From Pseudomonadota bacterium (GTDB taxonomy: Bacteria; Pseudomonadota; Gammaproteobacteria; Burkholderiales; Burkholderiaceae_B), in assembly GCA_023387815.1 (NCBI GenBank), contig JAEWHK010000054.1, positions 1 through 32,460 of the forward strand: DNA of 32,460 nt. The letters run 5' to 3'. Shown in pieces: positions 8,086 to 16,214 of this stretch. The notes beneath the pieces are model-generated. The model was not told the origin of the DNA and did not search any database. It worked only from the letters and a program-made list of their open reading frames with translations. The stretch's first letter is position 1. The number at the start of each line of letters is the position of its first letter. Made by a program: the position numbers and the translations under genes.

Positions 8086-9258
8086 ATGATGAAAAAGTTC
8101 CTTTTCTGCCTTGCGGGCGTCGCACTGGCGACTTCCGGTTCTGTTGTTTTTGCCGCTGGCAATACGGTCAATGTTGGTGTGGTAGTGTCGGCTACCGGTC
8201 CGGCCGCTTCTCTGGGTATTGCCGAGCGTAATACCGTCGCGCTGCTGCCGCGCAGCATTGGCGAGACGACGATCAACTATACCATTCTTGATGATGCAAC
8301 CGATGCTACGCAGGCGGTACGCAATATGCGTAAGCTGATCAGCGAAAATAATGCAGACGTCATTATCGGCACAACGGCGACACCCGGATCGCTGGCAATG
8401 GTGGATGTGGCGGCAGAGAAAAAGATCCCCATGATCAGTCTGGCTGCCAGCGCAAGCATTGTGGAACCGGTAGAGGGTGCTCGCACCTGGTCTTTCAAGA
8501 CACCGCAAAACGATGTACTGATGGCCACAGCCGTGGTCAAGGCCATGGAAAAAGCCGGCACCAAAAAGCTTGGCTTTATCGGTTTTTCTGATGCCTACGG
8601 GCAGAACTGGCTTAAAGAGCTGAAGAATGCCCTGCAGGGTAAATCCATAGAGATTGTTGCCACTGAAGCCTATGCGCGCCCCGATACCAGCGTGACAGGC
8701 CAGGTCCTCAAGCTCATCGCCGCCAAACCCGATGCCATTCTGATTGCCGGCTCTGGCACGGCCGCCGCTCTGCCTCAGCGTGAACTTAAACAGCGTGGCT
8801 TTAAGGGTCAGATTTATCAGACCCACGGCGCCGGGAATGCCGAATTTCTGAAAATGTGCGGTTCGGCCTGCGAAGGGCTGATTCTTCCTGCCGGCCCGAT
8901 TCTGGTTGCAGATCAGCTTGCCCAGGATAATCCGCTGCGTGCATCGGGTCTGGACTACACCCAGAAATATGAAGCCAAGTACGGCAAGGGCTCTGTCAGC
9001 GGTTTTGGTGGCCATATGAACGATGCAGGTGCATTGGTGGCCGCAGCCATTCCAAAGGCACTGGCAGCAGGTGCCAAACCCGGTACAGAGGCGTTTCGCC
9101 AGGCACTGCGTGATGCGCTGGAAAACAGCAAGGAGGTCGTTGGCGTCCATGGTGTTTTCAATATGTCTGCCAAAGACCACGCCGGCCTGGATGATCGGGC
9201 ACGGGTTCTGCTGCGCGTCAAGGACGGGCACTGGCAGTTCGCACAGGATCTGAACTGA
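8086..9258 (+). CDS. ABC transporter substrate-binding protein, branched-chain amino-acid type
   Basis: This is the periplasmic solute receptor of the importer encoded by the next three genes. The 390-residue product starts MMKKFLFCLAGVALA, a Sec signal peptide with probable cleavage near VFA-A at residue 23. A type I periplasmic binding fold follows, with the family features VGVVVSATGPAASLG, LDDATDATQAVRNMRKLI and the FSDAYGQNWL segment. No lipobox cysteine is evident at the cleavage site. The frame extends to 7933, but the signal peptide and the purine-rich GAGAGA ahead of 8086 fix the start there. LivK-type receptors bind Leu/Ile/Val, other amino acids, amides or aromatic acids; the ligand here cannot be read from sequence. 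Confidence 0.92.
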   Translation: MMKKFLFCLAGVALATSGSVVFAAGNTVNVGVVVSATGPAASLGIAERNTVALLPRSIGETTINYTILDDATDATQAVRNMRKLISENNADVIIGTTATPGSLAMVDVAAEKKIPMISLAASASIVEPVEGARTWSFKTPQNDVLMATAVVKAMEKAGTKKLGFIGFSDAYGQNWLKELKNALQGKSIEIVATEAYARPDTSVTGQVLKLIAAKPDAILIAGSGTAAALPQRELKQRGFKGQIYQTHGAGNAEFLKMCGSACEGLILPAGPILVADQLAQDNPLRASGLDYTQKYEAKYGKGSVSGFGGHMNDAGALVAAAIPKALAAGAKPGTEAFRQALRDALENSKEVVGVHGVFNMSAKDHAGLDDRARVLLRVKDGHWQFAQDLN

Positions 9259-9304
9259 TCCGATGGGCAGGGCAGTGGCACGGCAGCATTGAAACGGAAA
9301 AAGA

Positions 9305-10342
9305 ATGGATTGGTCGATCGCAAAAATATTGTTGCAGGACGGGCTGGTTACCGGGGTGATTTATGCATTGCTGGCGGTGTCGCTGGTTCTGGTATTTGCC
9401 GTCACGCGTATTATCCTCATTGTTCAGGGGGAATTTGTCACTTACGGCGCGTTGACGTTTGCGGTCATGGCTGACAACCAGGTGCCCGCCACGCGCTGGC
9501 TTCTGCTTGTCGCCGGAGCCCTTGTGTTCTGTCGTGAGCTGTGGCTGGTAATGCGAGGTAAACCTGGCAAAACCCTTTTTGCTTCTGCGCTTTTCTGTCT
9601 TGTCCTGCCTGTTGCCCTGTTTTTTATCGTGCCTGCCGTTCTGGGCACGACACCGTCATTATGGGTCAAGGCGCTGCTCACGTTGTGCCTGATCGTGCCA
9701 CTGGGGCCCATGCTATACAAGCTGGCCTACGAACCGGTAGCCGAGAGTTCCGTACTTGCACTGTTTGTGGTGTCCATTGCCGTGCACTTTGCTTTCGTGG
9801 GAATGGGGCTGGCGTTCTTTGGCGCCGAAGGGCGACTGGTTTCCGAACCGTTCTTTGATGGGCAGCTGGATATGTTCGGGCTGACCTGGACCTATCAGCA
9901 TCTGTTCGTCATTGCCATGACCGTTGTGATCATTCTTGCACTGTGGCTGTTTTTCGGCCATACGCTTTACGGGAAGGCATTGCGGGCCACCGCGGTAAAT
10001 CGTCGTGGCGCGCGCCTGGTGGGTATCAGCACCAATATGTCCGGGTTTCTGACCTTTCTGCTTTCATCCATTGTCGGCGTCCTTTCGGGAATCATGATTG
10101 TTTCGTTCATTTCCATCACTTACGAAACGGGCTTCATGATAGGTCTGAAAGGCTTTGTCGGTGCCATTATTGGCGGCTTGATGAGCTACCCGATAGCCGC
10201 TGCGGGAGCCTTGCTGGTAGGCATTATCGAATCGTTTTCCACATTCTGGGCCAGTGAGTATAAAGAGGTTATTGTGTTTGCGCTGATCATACCGGTGCTG
10301 CTGATTCTGTCCGTGACCAGCCGTCACGACGACGAGGAGTAA
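9305..10342 (+). CDS. livH: Branched-chain amino-acid-type ABC permease LivH
   Basis: LivH is one of the two membrane subunits of a LivHMGF importer. The 345-residue polytopic protein begins with a typical LivH N-terminus (LLQDGLVTGVIYALLAVSLVLVFAV followed by GEFVTYGAL, shown here in parts). It ends with the conserved ATAVNRRGARLVGI loop, which is the contact site for the ATPases, and GFVGAIIGGL. It is about 50 residues longer than usual LivH. The extra material lies around residues 68-135 and contains a basic loop (MRGKPGKT) and an additional hydrophobic segment. The start lies 46 bp after the binding-protein gene. The stop is 3 bp before the next ATG, with GAGGAG at its end serving as the next ribosome site. 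Confidence 0.93.
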   Translation: MDWSIAKILLQDGLVTGVIYALLAVSLVLVFAVTRIILIVQGEFVTYGALTFAVMADNQVPATRWLLLVAGALVFCRELWLVMRGKPGKTLFASALFCLVLPVALFFIVPAVLGTTPSLWVKALLTLCLIVPLGPMLYKLAYEPVAESSVLALFVVSIAVHFAFVGMGLAFFGAEGRLVSEPFFDGQLDMFGLTWTYQHLFVIAMTVVIILALWLFFGHTLYGKALRATAVNRRGARLVGISTNMSGFLTFLLSSIVGVLSGIMIVSFISITYETGFMIGLKGFVGAIIGGLMSYPIAAAGALLVGIIESFSTFWASEYKEVIVFALIIPVLLILSVTSRHDDEE

Positions 10343-10345
10343 GCC

Positions 10346-12340
10346 ATGAAAAAGTGGCCTGTTCCCGTTTTTGTTCTGTTGCTGGTGTTCATCCCATTAC
10401 TGCCAGGCGTGCCCGAGTTCTGGATTAATCAGCTGAATGCCATTGGGATTGCCAGTCTGGTGGTTATCGGTCTGGTCGTGCTCACAGGTGTCGGGGGGCT
10501 GACGTCCTTTGGGCAGGCGACCTTTGTGGGTATCGGCGCCTATGCCACGGCATGGTTGTCTGCAACCATGTCGCAGTCGCCCTGGCTGGGGCTGGTGCTG
10601 GGCATTATTCTTACACTTTTGTTGGCTTTTGTGCTGGCGCAGGTCACGCTGCGGCTGTCGGGGCATTATCTGTCGCTGGCGACCATCGCAGTCTGCCTCA
10701 TTTTCTATTATCTATACGGGAACATGCCATTTCTGGGCCGTCACGACGGGATTCCCGGCATTCCTCCCATTTCGTTTTTCGGCTTTCCCCTGCTGGAAGC
10801 GCAGAGTATTTATTATCTGATCTGGTTTGTGGTACTGCTGGCTGCCTGGACGGCGGTGAATCTGCTCAATTCGCGCAGCGGCCGCGCCATCCGCGCACTG
10901 AAGAATGGCCAGAAAATGGCGGAGTCATTTGGCGTCCATACCTTCCGTTACAAGGTGATCGCATTTATCTACGCGGCCTTGCTTGCCGGTCTGGCGGGCT
11001 GGCTGTATGCGCACGAACAGCGCGCTGTCAGTCCGAGTACATTCGGCATCAACTATGGCATTGAGTATCTGTTCATGATGGTCGTAGGCAGTGTATCGTC
11101 TGTCTGGGGCGGTATTTTTGGTGCTGCCGTCATTCTGATTCTGAAGGATCAGATCCAGGATATTGCGCCACGTCTTTTTGACAGTTCAACCAATTTTGAA
11201 CTGATCGTCTTTGGCATACTGGTGGTTCTGGTGCTGCATCATGCGCGCGAGGGTTTGTGGCCGCTGGTGACGCGACTGTTTTACGGTATCAGTGGGTCAG
11301 GGCGTAGCAAAAGCGCATCCGCTGAGTCGATGGGGAGTGCAGCTTCAGTTGCTGCGCCTGCTGACGGTTCGCCATCGGCTGTTTCAGCTGCCGATGGCTC
11401 GCCTTCAAACACTTCATCTTCAAACGCTTTGTCCTTTGGCGCCGTGCCTTCGGACGGAGCGTCATCATACTGGTGGCAGCAGGGTGAGCAGCTGGCGCGG
11501 GCGGAAAAGCCGCAGCAGGGCGGGCTGCTGCTTCAGGTCGATAAAATTCGCAAGGAATTTGGCGGACTGGTGGCCGTCAATGATGTGTCGTTTTCTGTGC
11601 AGGCCGGGCAGATCGTGGGTCTTATCGGCCCCAATGGTGCCGGCAAAAGTACCACCTTCAACCTGATCACCGGTGTGCTGCCGCTGACTGCCGGTACAGT
11701 GACCTTCCGTGGCAAAGTCCTGCAGTCAGCAACGCCCGGCGAAATCGCCCGACTGGGTATTGCGCGCACGTTTCAGCACACACAGCTGCTGCCACAAATG
11801 AGCGTGCTGGAAAACGTTGCGCTGGGCGCACATTTGCGCCGCTCTGTGGGGGCGATGCGAAGCCTGGTCCGACTCGATAGAAACGATGAGGCCGCGTTAT
11901 TGCGCGAGGCTGCCACGCAATTGAGCAGAGTGGGTCTGGCTGACTGCATGATGGAACTGGCCGGCAATCTCTCTTTGGGAAAACAGCGCATTGTGGAAGT
12001 GGCCCGCGCGCTGGCACTGGATCCGTCCCTGTTGCTGCTGGACGAACCGGCGGCAGGTCTGCGTTATATGGAAAAGCAGGAACTGGCCGCCGTACTGTCC
12101 GGTCTGCGCGATGAAGGCATGAGCATTCTGCTGGTTGAGCACGATATGGATTTTGTGATGAAGCTGACCAATCATCTGGTAGTCATGGATTTTGGTACGA
12201 AGATTGCCGAAGGCACACCGGTGCAGATTCAGCAGAATGAGAAAGTGCTGCAGGCCTACCTGGGCGGACTGAATGAGTCATCGGATACTGTTGCGGACAC
12301 GACGGGCAATGGGGCGGTGCCTCAGGGAGAACACGCATGA
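10346..12340 (+). CDS. livMG: Fused LivM permease - LivG ATPase
   Basis: One 664-residue frame joins the second permease and the first ATPase of a LivHMGF importer. Residues 1-312 are a LivM permease, with LTSFGQATFVGIGAYATA and the coupling loop RAIRALKNGQKMAESFGV. Residues about 315-392 are a Ser/Ala/Gly-rich linker containing ADGSPS twice. Residues about 393-640 are a LivG ATPase. It has Walker A GPNGAGKS (428-435), the signature LSLGKQ (542-547; LSYGQQ is more usual), Walker B LLLLDEP (562-568) and the switch histidine H599. After Walker B the usual GLN motif is replaced by GLRYMEK. No stop or frameshift is visible across the linker, so this appears to be a true fusion. livF overlaps its end by 4 bp. 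Confidence 0.93.
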   Translation: MKKWPVPVFVLLLVFIPLLPGVPEFWINQLNAIGIASLVVIGLVVLTGVGGLTSFGQATFVGIGAYATAWLSATMSQSPWLGLVLGIILTLLLAFVLAQVTLRLSGHYLSLATIAVCLIFYYLYGNMPFLGRHDGIPGIPPISFFGFPLLEAQSIYYLIWFVVLLAAWTAVNLLNSRSGRAIRALKNGQKMAESFGVHTFRYKVIAFIYAALLAGLAGWLYAHEQRAVSPSTFGINYGIEYLFMMVVGSVSSVWGGIFGAAVILILKDQIQDIAPRLFDSSTNFELIVFGILVVLVLHHAREGLWPLVTRLFYGISGSGRSKSASAESMGSAASVAAPADGSPSAVSAADGSPSNTSSSNALSFGAVPSDGASSYWWQQGEQLARAEKPQQGGLLLQVDKIRKEFGGLVAVNDVSFSVQAGQIVGLIGPNGAGKSTTFNLITGVLPLTAGTVTFRGKVLQSATPGEIARLGIARTFQHTQLLPQMSVLENVALGAHLRRSVGAMRSLVRLDRNDEAALLREAATQLSRVGLADCMMELAGNLSLGKQRIVEVARALALDPSLLLLDEPAAGLRYMEKQELAAVLSGLRDEGMSILLVEHDMDFVMKLTNHLVVMDFGTKIAEGTPVQIQQNEKVLQAYLGGLNESSDTVADTTGNGAVPQGEHA

Positions 12341-13152
12341 GCCGATTTCTGCAGGCGGAAAATATCAGTGCCCAGTACGGCAAAGTACGTGCCGTGAACG
12401 AAGTCAGTCTGGGGATGGATCAGGGGCAGGTGGTGACTGTCATCGGTGCCAATGGCGCTGGTAAATCCACTTTGCTCAACACCTTGATGGGTTCGCTGCC
12501 ACTGTCTGGCCGGGCTCAGGGCCGCATTCTGTATCAGGGGCAAGACATTACCCGCATGCCCGTTGAAGAGCGAGTGGCGGCGGGTCTGTGCCTGGTGCCC
12601 GAGAAACGCGAACTCTTTACCAGTATGTCTGTTCAGGACAATCTGCTGCTGGGCGGATTCCGTCAGTATCGCAAGCGTGTTGCCGGTTGGCGCGATACGC
12701 TGGATCAGGTCTATTCGCTGTTTCCAAGGCTTCTTGAACGGCGGGATCAAATGGCGGGCACGCTATCGGGCGGCGAGAGGCAGATGCTGGCCGTTGGCCG
12801 CGCGATGATGGCCAAACCCGCTTTACTGATGCTGGACGAGCCAAGTCTGGGCCTGGCGCCACGTGTGGTGCAGGAAGTCTTCCATACCATTTTGCGCCTG
12901 CGTGAAACCGGCGTATCGATTCTTCTGGTAGAGCAGAATGCGCGTGCCGCCCTGCAGGCATCCGACTACGGCTATGTACTGGAGATGGGAGAGGTCGCCA
13001 TTGAGGGTTCATCTGCCGCCCTGCGTGCTGATCCTAAAGTGGCGCAGAGCTATCTTGGATTCGGCAATGCCAGCGCGGAAGCGGTCAGCGCCGAACTTGC
13101 GCACGCAGAGAGTGCAGATCCGGATGGTGTGGGACAGCCGTCAATCAAGTAG
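12337..13152 (+). CDS. livF: Branched-chain amino-acid-type ABC ATPase LivF
   Basis: LivF is the second nucleotide-binding subunit and would pair with the LivG half of the upstream fusion to drive uptake. The 271-residue product has Walker A GANGAGKS (37-44), the Q-loop region YQGQDITRMP, the LivF-type sequence LVPEKRELFTSMSVQDNLLLG, the signature LSGGE (143-147) and Walker B LLMLDEP followed by SLGLAP. The ATP-binding core ends near residue 242. A tail of about 28 residues, rich in Ala/Glu/Ser, is not part of the fold. The start codon overlaps the livMG stop (ATGA). The 3' end overlaps the 3' end of the convergent nth gene by 8 bp. Confidence 0.96.
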   Translation: MSRFLQAENISAQYGKVRAVNEVSLGMDQGQVVTVIGANGAGKSTLLNTLMGSLPLSGRAQGRILYQGQDITRMPVEERVAAGLCLVPEKRELFTSMSVQDNLLLGGFRQYRKRVAGWRDTLDQVYSLFPRLLERRDQMAGTLSGGERQMLAVGRAMMAKPALLMLDEPSLGLAPRVVQEVFHTILRLRETGVSILLVEQNARAALQASDYGYVLEMGEVAIEGSSAALRADPKVAQSYLGFGNASAEAVSAELAHAESADPDGVGQPSIK

Positions 13153-13993
13153 TCGTTGACGCGTCTTTTGACGTTGACGCTTTCTTAGGCGAAGATGCGT
13201 TCTTCGTAACCGGTGCTTTTTCTGCGACCCGCGTCTTCTTCGTGGTTGATGCTTTCTTCGCAGGCGCTGCTTTTTTCTGAGCAGACATCTTCTTCGCCAC
13301 TGCCATTTTGCCCGACGTTGCTGTTTTCTTTTGCAATGTCCGGTTCGGCTTCGCTTTCTCGCCCAGATTCTTGTCTTTATATTCGCACAGGTCCTCGATG
13401 CCGCATTGCGGACATTTCGGTGTTCTGGCTGCGCAGATATAGCGGCCATGCAGAATCAGCCAGTGATGGGCATTGAGCAGGTATTCTCTGGGAACCAGAC
13501 GCAGCAGCTTGTCTTCAACTTCTCGCACATTTTTACCGGGAGCCAGGCCGGTTCGATTGGACACCCGAAAGATATGCGTATCCACCGCCATTGCTGGCTG
13601 ACCAAAAGCGGTATTGAGCACCACATTGGCCGTCTTGCGGCCGACACCTGGGAGTGCCTCCAGCGCTTCGCGATTGTCAGGAACCGCGCCACCGTACTGC
13701 TCCTGCAGGATGGCACAGGTTGCCAGGGCATTTTTCGCCTTGGTTTTGTAAAGCCCGATAGTGCGGATTTTCTCGGTAAAGGCATCCAGACCCAGATTCA
13801 GTATATCCTGCGGTGTTTTACAGGTATCGAAAATGTGTCGGGTCGCCAGGTTCACCGATTTGTCGGTCGCCTGCGCAGACAGCAGCACGGCAATCAGTAA
13901 CTGAAAGACGTTTTCGTATTCGAGCTCTGTTTTGGGGTTGGCGTTGGCCGCGGCCAGGCGCTCGAAAATCAGTCGTCGCTTTTGTGCATTCAT
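13145..13993 (-). CDS. nth: Endonuclease III with a basic histone-H1-like C-terminal tail
   Basis: Nth is a base-excision repair glycosylase and AP lyase that removes oxidised pyrimidines. Residues 1-205 align with E. coli Nth at the same positions: the helix-hairpin-helix LPGVGRKTA with catalytic K120, catalytic D138 in MAVDTHIFRV, and the [4Fe-4S] ligands C187, C194, C197 and C203 (spacing 6-2-5). E. coli Nth ends near residue 211, whereas this protein runs on for about 75 residues. The extra part consists almost only of Lys, Ala, Thr and Ser with Pro, in repeats such as KKASTTKKT and SPKKASTSKDAS, resembling histone H1 or AlgP tails. The start overlaps the rsxB stop by 4 bp. The tail overlaps livF on the other strand by 8 bp. 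Confidence 0.97.
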   Translation of the reverse strand: MNAQKRRLIFERLAAANANPKTELEYENVFQLLIAVLLSAQATDKSVNLATRHIFDTCKTPQDILNLGLDAFTEKIRTIGLYKTKAKNALATCAILQEQYGGAVPDNREALEALPGVGRKTANVVLNTAFGQPAMAVDTHIFRVSNRTGLAPGKNVREVEDKLLRLVPREYLLNAHHWLILHGRYICAARTPKCPQCGIEDLCEYKDKNLGEKAKPNRTLQKKTATSGKMAVAKKMSAQKKAAPAKKASTTKKTRVAEKAPVTKNASSPKKASTSKDASTTT

Positions 13994-14733
13994 TGATCGC
14001 CTCCGGGTTCGCGCGCTTTCTGGCGCCGGGCACGCGCGCGCTGCAGGGCAAGCGCAATGGCTGCCTTCTTGGCGTCTTCGGCCGATTGCGCGGCTGGAAC
14101 GGGCGCAGTACCTTCGCCTGCCTGCCTTGTGGGATCACCATCCTCTGCGGCGCCCTTGTGCAGTTCGGCCTTGTCGTTCACTACTGCCTGACTCTGCATT
14201 GCAGCCCGGATTGCCGCCTGACGTAATCGGTTTTCTTTCTCTTCCGCCTGTTTTTTCAGACGGGCTGCCCGCTGTTCGTGGCGCTCACGTGCGGCATCGG
14301 CGTCAGCCTGCGTCCACTCCCGATCGGCCTGGACCATGCTGATACAGTCAACGGGACAGGGCGCAACACACAGGTCGCAGCCTGAACACAGGTCCGGGAT
14401 GACGGTATGCATGAATTTATTGGCACCCACGATCGCGTCTACCGGACAGGCGCGGATGCACAAGGTACAGCCGATACAGTGGGCTTCATCGATAACGGCC
14501 AGCAACAAGGGGCCGGGCGTACCACAGGATTCGTCCAGCGGGAGTACGGGCGTATCCAGAATCGAGGCGAGTTTTTCTACCCCGGCTTCACCGCCGGGCG
14601 GGCAGCGATTGATCGTGGTCTCGCCGCTGGCCAGAGCCGTCGCGTAGGGTCGACAGCCGTCGAAGCCGCATTTGGTACATTGCGTTTGCGGTAATACCGA
14701 GTCGATGCGGTCGATGAGCGGAGCGAGATTCAT
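13990..14733 (-). CDS. rsxB: RsxB/RnfB-type iron-sulfur electron-transfer protein
   Basis: RnfB/RsxB carries electrons in the Rnf/Rsx membrane complex, which reduces ferredoxin or keeps the SoxR sensor reduced. The 247-residue product has a 4Fe-4S module with cysteines 19, 22, 27 and 44 (QCTKCGFDGC, NRCPPGG). Two ferredoxin-type clusters follow, C86-C89-C92-C96 and C116-C119-C122-C126. The hydrophobic N-terminal anchor of classical RnfB is absent; the protein begins MNLAPLIDRIDSVLP. The C-terminal 110 residues are charged, helical and Arg/Ala-rich. No other rnf/rsx gene lies nearby. Linkage to nth is conserved in enterobacteria, where nth follows the rsx genes, and here the two overlap by 4 bp. 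The ATG has no Shine-Dalgarno and lies 11 nt after a terminator T-run. Confidence 0.9.
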   Translation of the reverse strand: MNLAPLIDRIDSVLPQTQCTKCGFDGCRPYATALASGETTINRCPPGGEAGVEKLASILDTPVLPLDESCGTPGPLLLAVIDEAHCIGCTLCIRACPVDAIVGANKFMHTVIPDLCSGCDLCVAPCPVDCISMVQADREWTQADADAARERHEQRAARLKKQAEEKENRLRQAAIRAAMQSQAVVNDKAELHKGAAEDGDPTRQAGEGTAPVPAAQSAEDAKKAAIALALQRARARRQKAREPGGDQ

Positions 14734-14743
14734 AAGGAGCAGG

Positions 14744-14772
14744 AAAAAAAGGACGCGGCAATGACCGCGTCC
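14744..14772 (-). terminator. Intrinsic terminator of phaZ
   Basis: On the minus strand GGACGCGG, a six-base loop and CCGCGTCC form a perfect 8-bp GC-rich stem followed directly by seven T. It starts 37 bp past the phaZ stop codon. Its T-run ends 11 bp before the rsxB start codon, so rsxB either has its own start signal here or depends on read-through. Confidence 0.88.
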
Positions 14773-14808
14773 CTGCTATTGTACCGAAAACGCAAGGCTC
14801 AGTTGCTT

Positions 14809-16077
14809 TCAGGCCGCCTCTGCAGGCCGACTGTTATGTTTTTCTTCGGTCTCGGTGATAAAGGCTTCTACCACTGGGAAAATCTGTTTTCTCCATTTGG
14901 ACCCGGAGAAAATCCCGTAGTGACCACAGCCTTTGGCCAGGAAATGCTGTTTATCGGTTTTCTTCAGGCCCGCGCACAGTTTCTGCGCAGCTTCGGTCTG
15001 ACCGTAACCGGTGATATCGTCATTTTCACCTTCAATGGTCAGCAGGCGTGACTGCTTGATGTCCTGTGGTTTGACCAGTTCATCCCGAACCTTCCACTCA
15101 CCCTTGGGCAGGAGGTGATCCTGGAAGACAACGCGGATGGTATCCAGATAATATTCTGCTGGCAAATCCAGTACGGCATTGTATTCATCGTAGAAACGAC
15201 GATGGTGATCGGCTTCAGACAACTGATCGGACATGAGGTTCATATAGAAGTCGTAATGCGCTTCCATATGCTTGTCCGGGTTCATGGCGACAAAACCGGC
15301 GTGTTGCAGAAAGCCCGGGTACACCTTGCGTCCGGCGCCCGGATAGCGGCCCGGTACGACGTGAATCAGTTTGTTTTCAAACCAGGAGAAGGGATTGGAG
15401 TCAGCCAGACTGTTGACCTGAGTGGGTGACAGGCGCGTATCGATGGGGCCGCCCATCATGATCATGGAACGCGGCATGAATTTGTTTTCACCGGCCGTTG
15501 CCATCAGGGAAACGGCGGCCAGCACGGGGACAGTGGGCTGACAGACCGACATGATGTGCATGTCCGGACCCACCTCATGGATGAACTCTCTTACGTAGTC
15601 CACGTAATCATCCAGATGGAAAGGGCCCTGGCTTAACGGAACCATTCGGGCATCAATCCAGTCGGTGATATACACATCAAAGGCGGTGAGCATGGTTTTG
15701 ACGGTGTCCCGAAGCAGTGTGGCGTGATGGCCGGACAGGGGCGCAACAATCAGGACTTTGGGATCCCCATCGGGGTTTTTGCTGTGCTCACGCTCAAAAT
15801 GAATGAGGTTGCAAAAAGGTTTAGGCAGGGTCGTGCGGATTTTGATGGGCGTTTTTTTACCCGCCACCGTGACTTCATCGATATTCCACTGTGGTTTTTC
15901 ATAATCTTTTCCCAGACGGTGGAACAGCTCAAACCCCGCCGCAATATTCTTCGACATAGGAAGATACGTATAGGGGCTGAAGGGATTGGTGAACAGATTT
16001 GAGCCAACTTGTGTAAACGCGGCCATTGGTGAAAGAATACTGCGGGTTAGCTCATGGAGCTGATAGAGCATGATCAT
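14809..16077 (-). CDS. phaZ: Intracellular polyhydroxybutyrate depolymerase PhaZ
   Basis: PhaZ mobilises native cytoplasmic poly(3-hydroxybutyrate) granules. The 422-residue product closely resembles the Cupriavidus PhaZ1 type: LYQLHELTRSILSPMAAF at the N-terminus, RLGKDYEKP, the APLSGHHATLLRDTV oxyanion-region motif and DVYITDWIDAR. Its lipase-box equivalent MSVCQPTVP has cysteine 179 in place of serine as nucleophile, as in PhaZ1. There is no signal peptide, in line with a cytoplasmic enzyme. Two starts are possible, ATG at 16077 or at 16071; homologues begin at the second, and neither has a strong ribosome site. The gene appears monocistronic, with a promoter and a candidate PhaR site upstream and an intrinsic terminator downstream. 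No other pha gene lies in the window. Confidence 0.95.
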   Translation of the reverse strand: MIMLYQLHELTRSILSPMAAFTQVGSNLFTNPFSPYTYLPMSKNIAAGFELFHRLGKDYEKPQWNIDEVTVAGKKTPIKIRTTLPKPFCNLIHFEREHSKNPDGDPKVLIVAPLSGHHATLLRDTVKTMLTAFDVYITDWIDARMVPLSQGPFHLDDYVDYVREFIHEVGPDMHIMSVCQPTVPVLAAVSLMATAGENKFMPRSMIMMGGPIDTRLSPTQVNSLADSNPFSWFENKLIHVVPGRYPGAGRKVYPGFLQHAGFVAMNPDKHMEAHYDFYMNLMSDQLSEADHHRRFYDEYNAVLDLPAEYYLDTIRVVFQDHLLPKGEWKVRDELVKPQDIKQSRLLTIEGENDDITGYGQTEAAQKLCAGLKKTDKQHFLAKGCGHYGIFSGSKWRKQIFPVVEAFITETEEKHNSRPAEAA

Positions 16078-16196
16078 ATTCGGTCCATATCCAACGAAAG
16101 TCGGTATTCAGTGAAAAAATTCTAACATTCACAACATGAAAATTTGCAGAATATCTGCCGATCCCTGTCAAGAAAGGGGATGCGGCCTGCGTAAAT

Positions 16197-16214
16197 GTTG
16201 CATCGCAGCAATAT
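16197..16214 (-). promoter_or_regulatory. Candidate PhaR operator upstream of phaZ
   Basis: The imperfect inverted repeat TGTTGC-ATC-GCAGCA matches the general form CTGC-N3-GCAG reported for PhaR, the repressor of PHA granule genes, with one mismatch (minus strand CTGC-GAT-GCAA). It lies immediately downstream of, and touching, the proposed -10 box of phaZ, where a repressor would block initiation. A second short dyad, GCAGA-ATA-TCTGC, lies at 16146-16158. No phaR gene is in the window, so the regulator is inferred. Confidence 0.5.

Noticed and set aside
7996..9231. 411-codon frame opposite the ABC binding-protein gene
   Set aside because: It is antisense to a gene with a signal peptide and conserved fold. 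Long open antisense frames are common in GC-rich genes.
13200..13381. Possible frameshift or fused second gene at the 3' end of nth
   Set aside because: The tail continues the same frame with consistent KKA/STT repeats, so it reads as one protein, not a broken neighbour.
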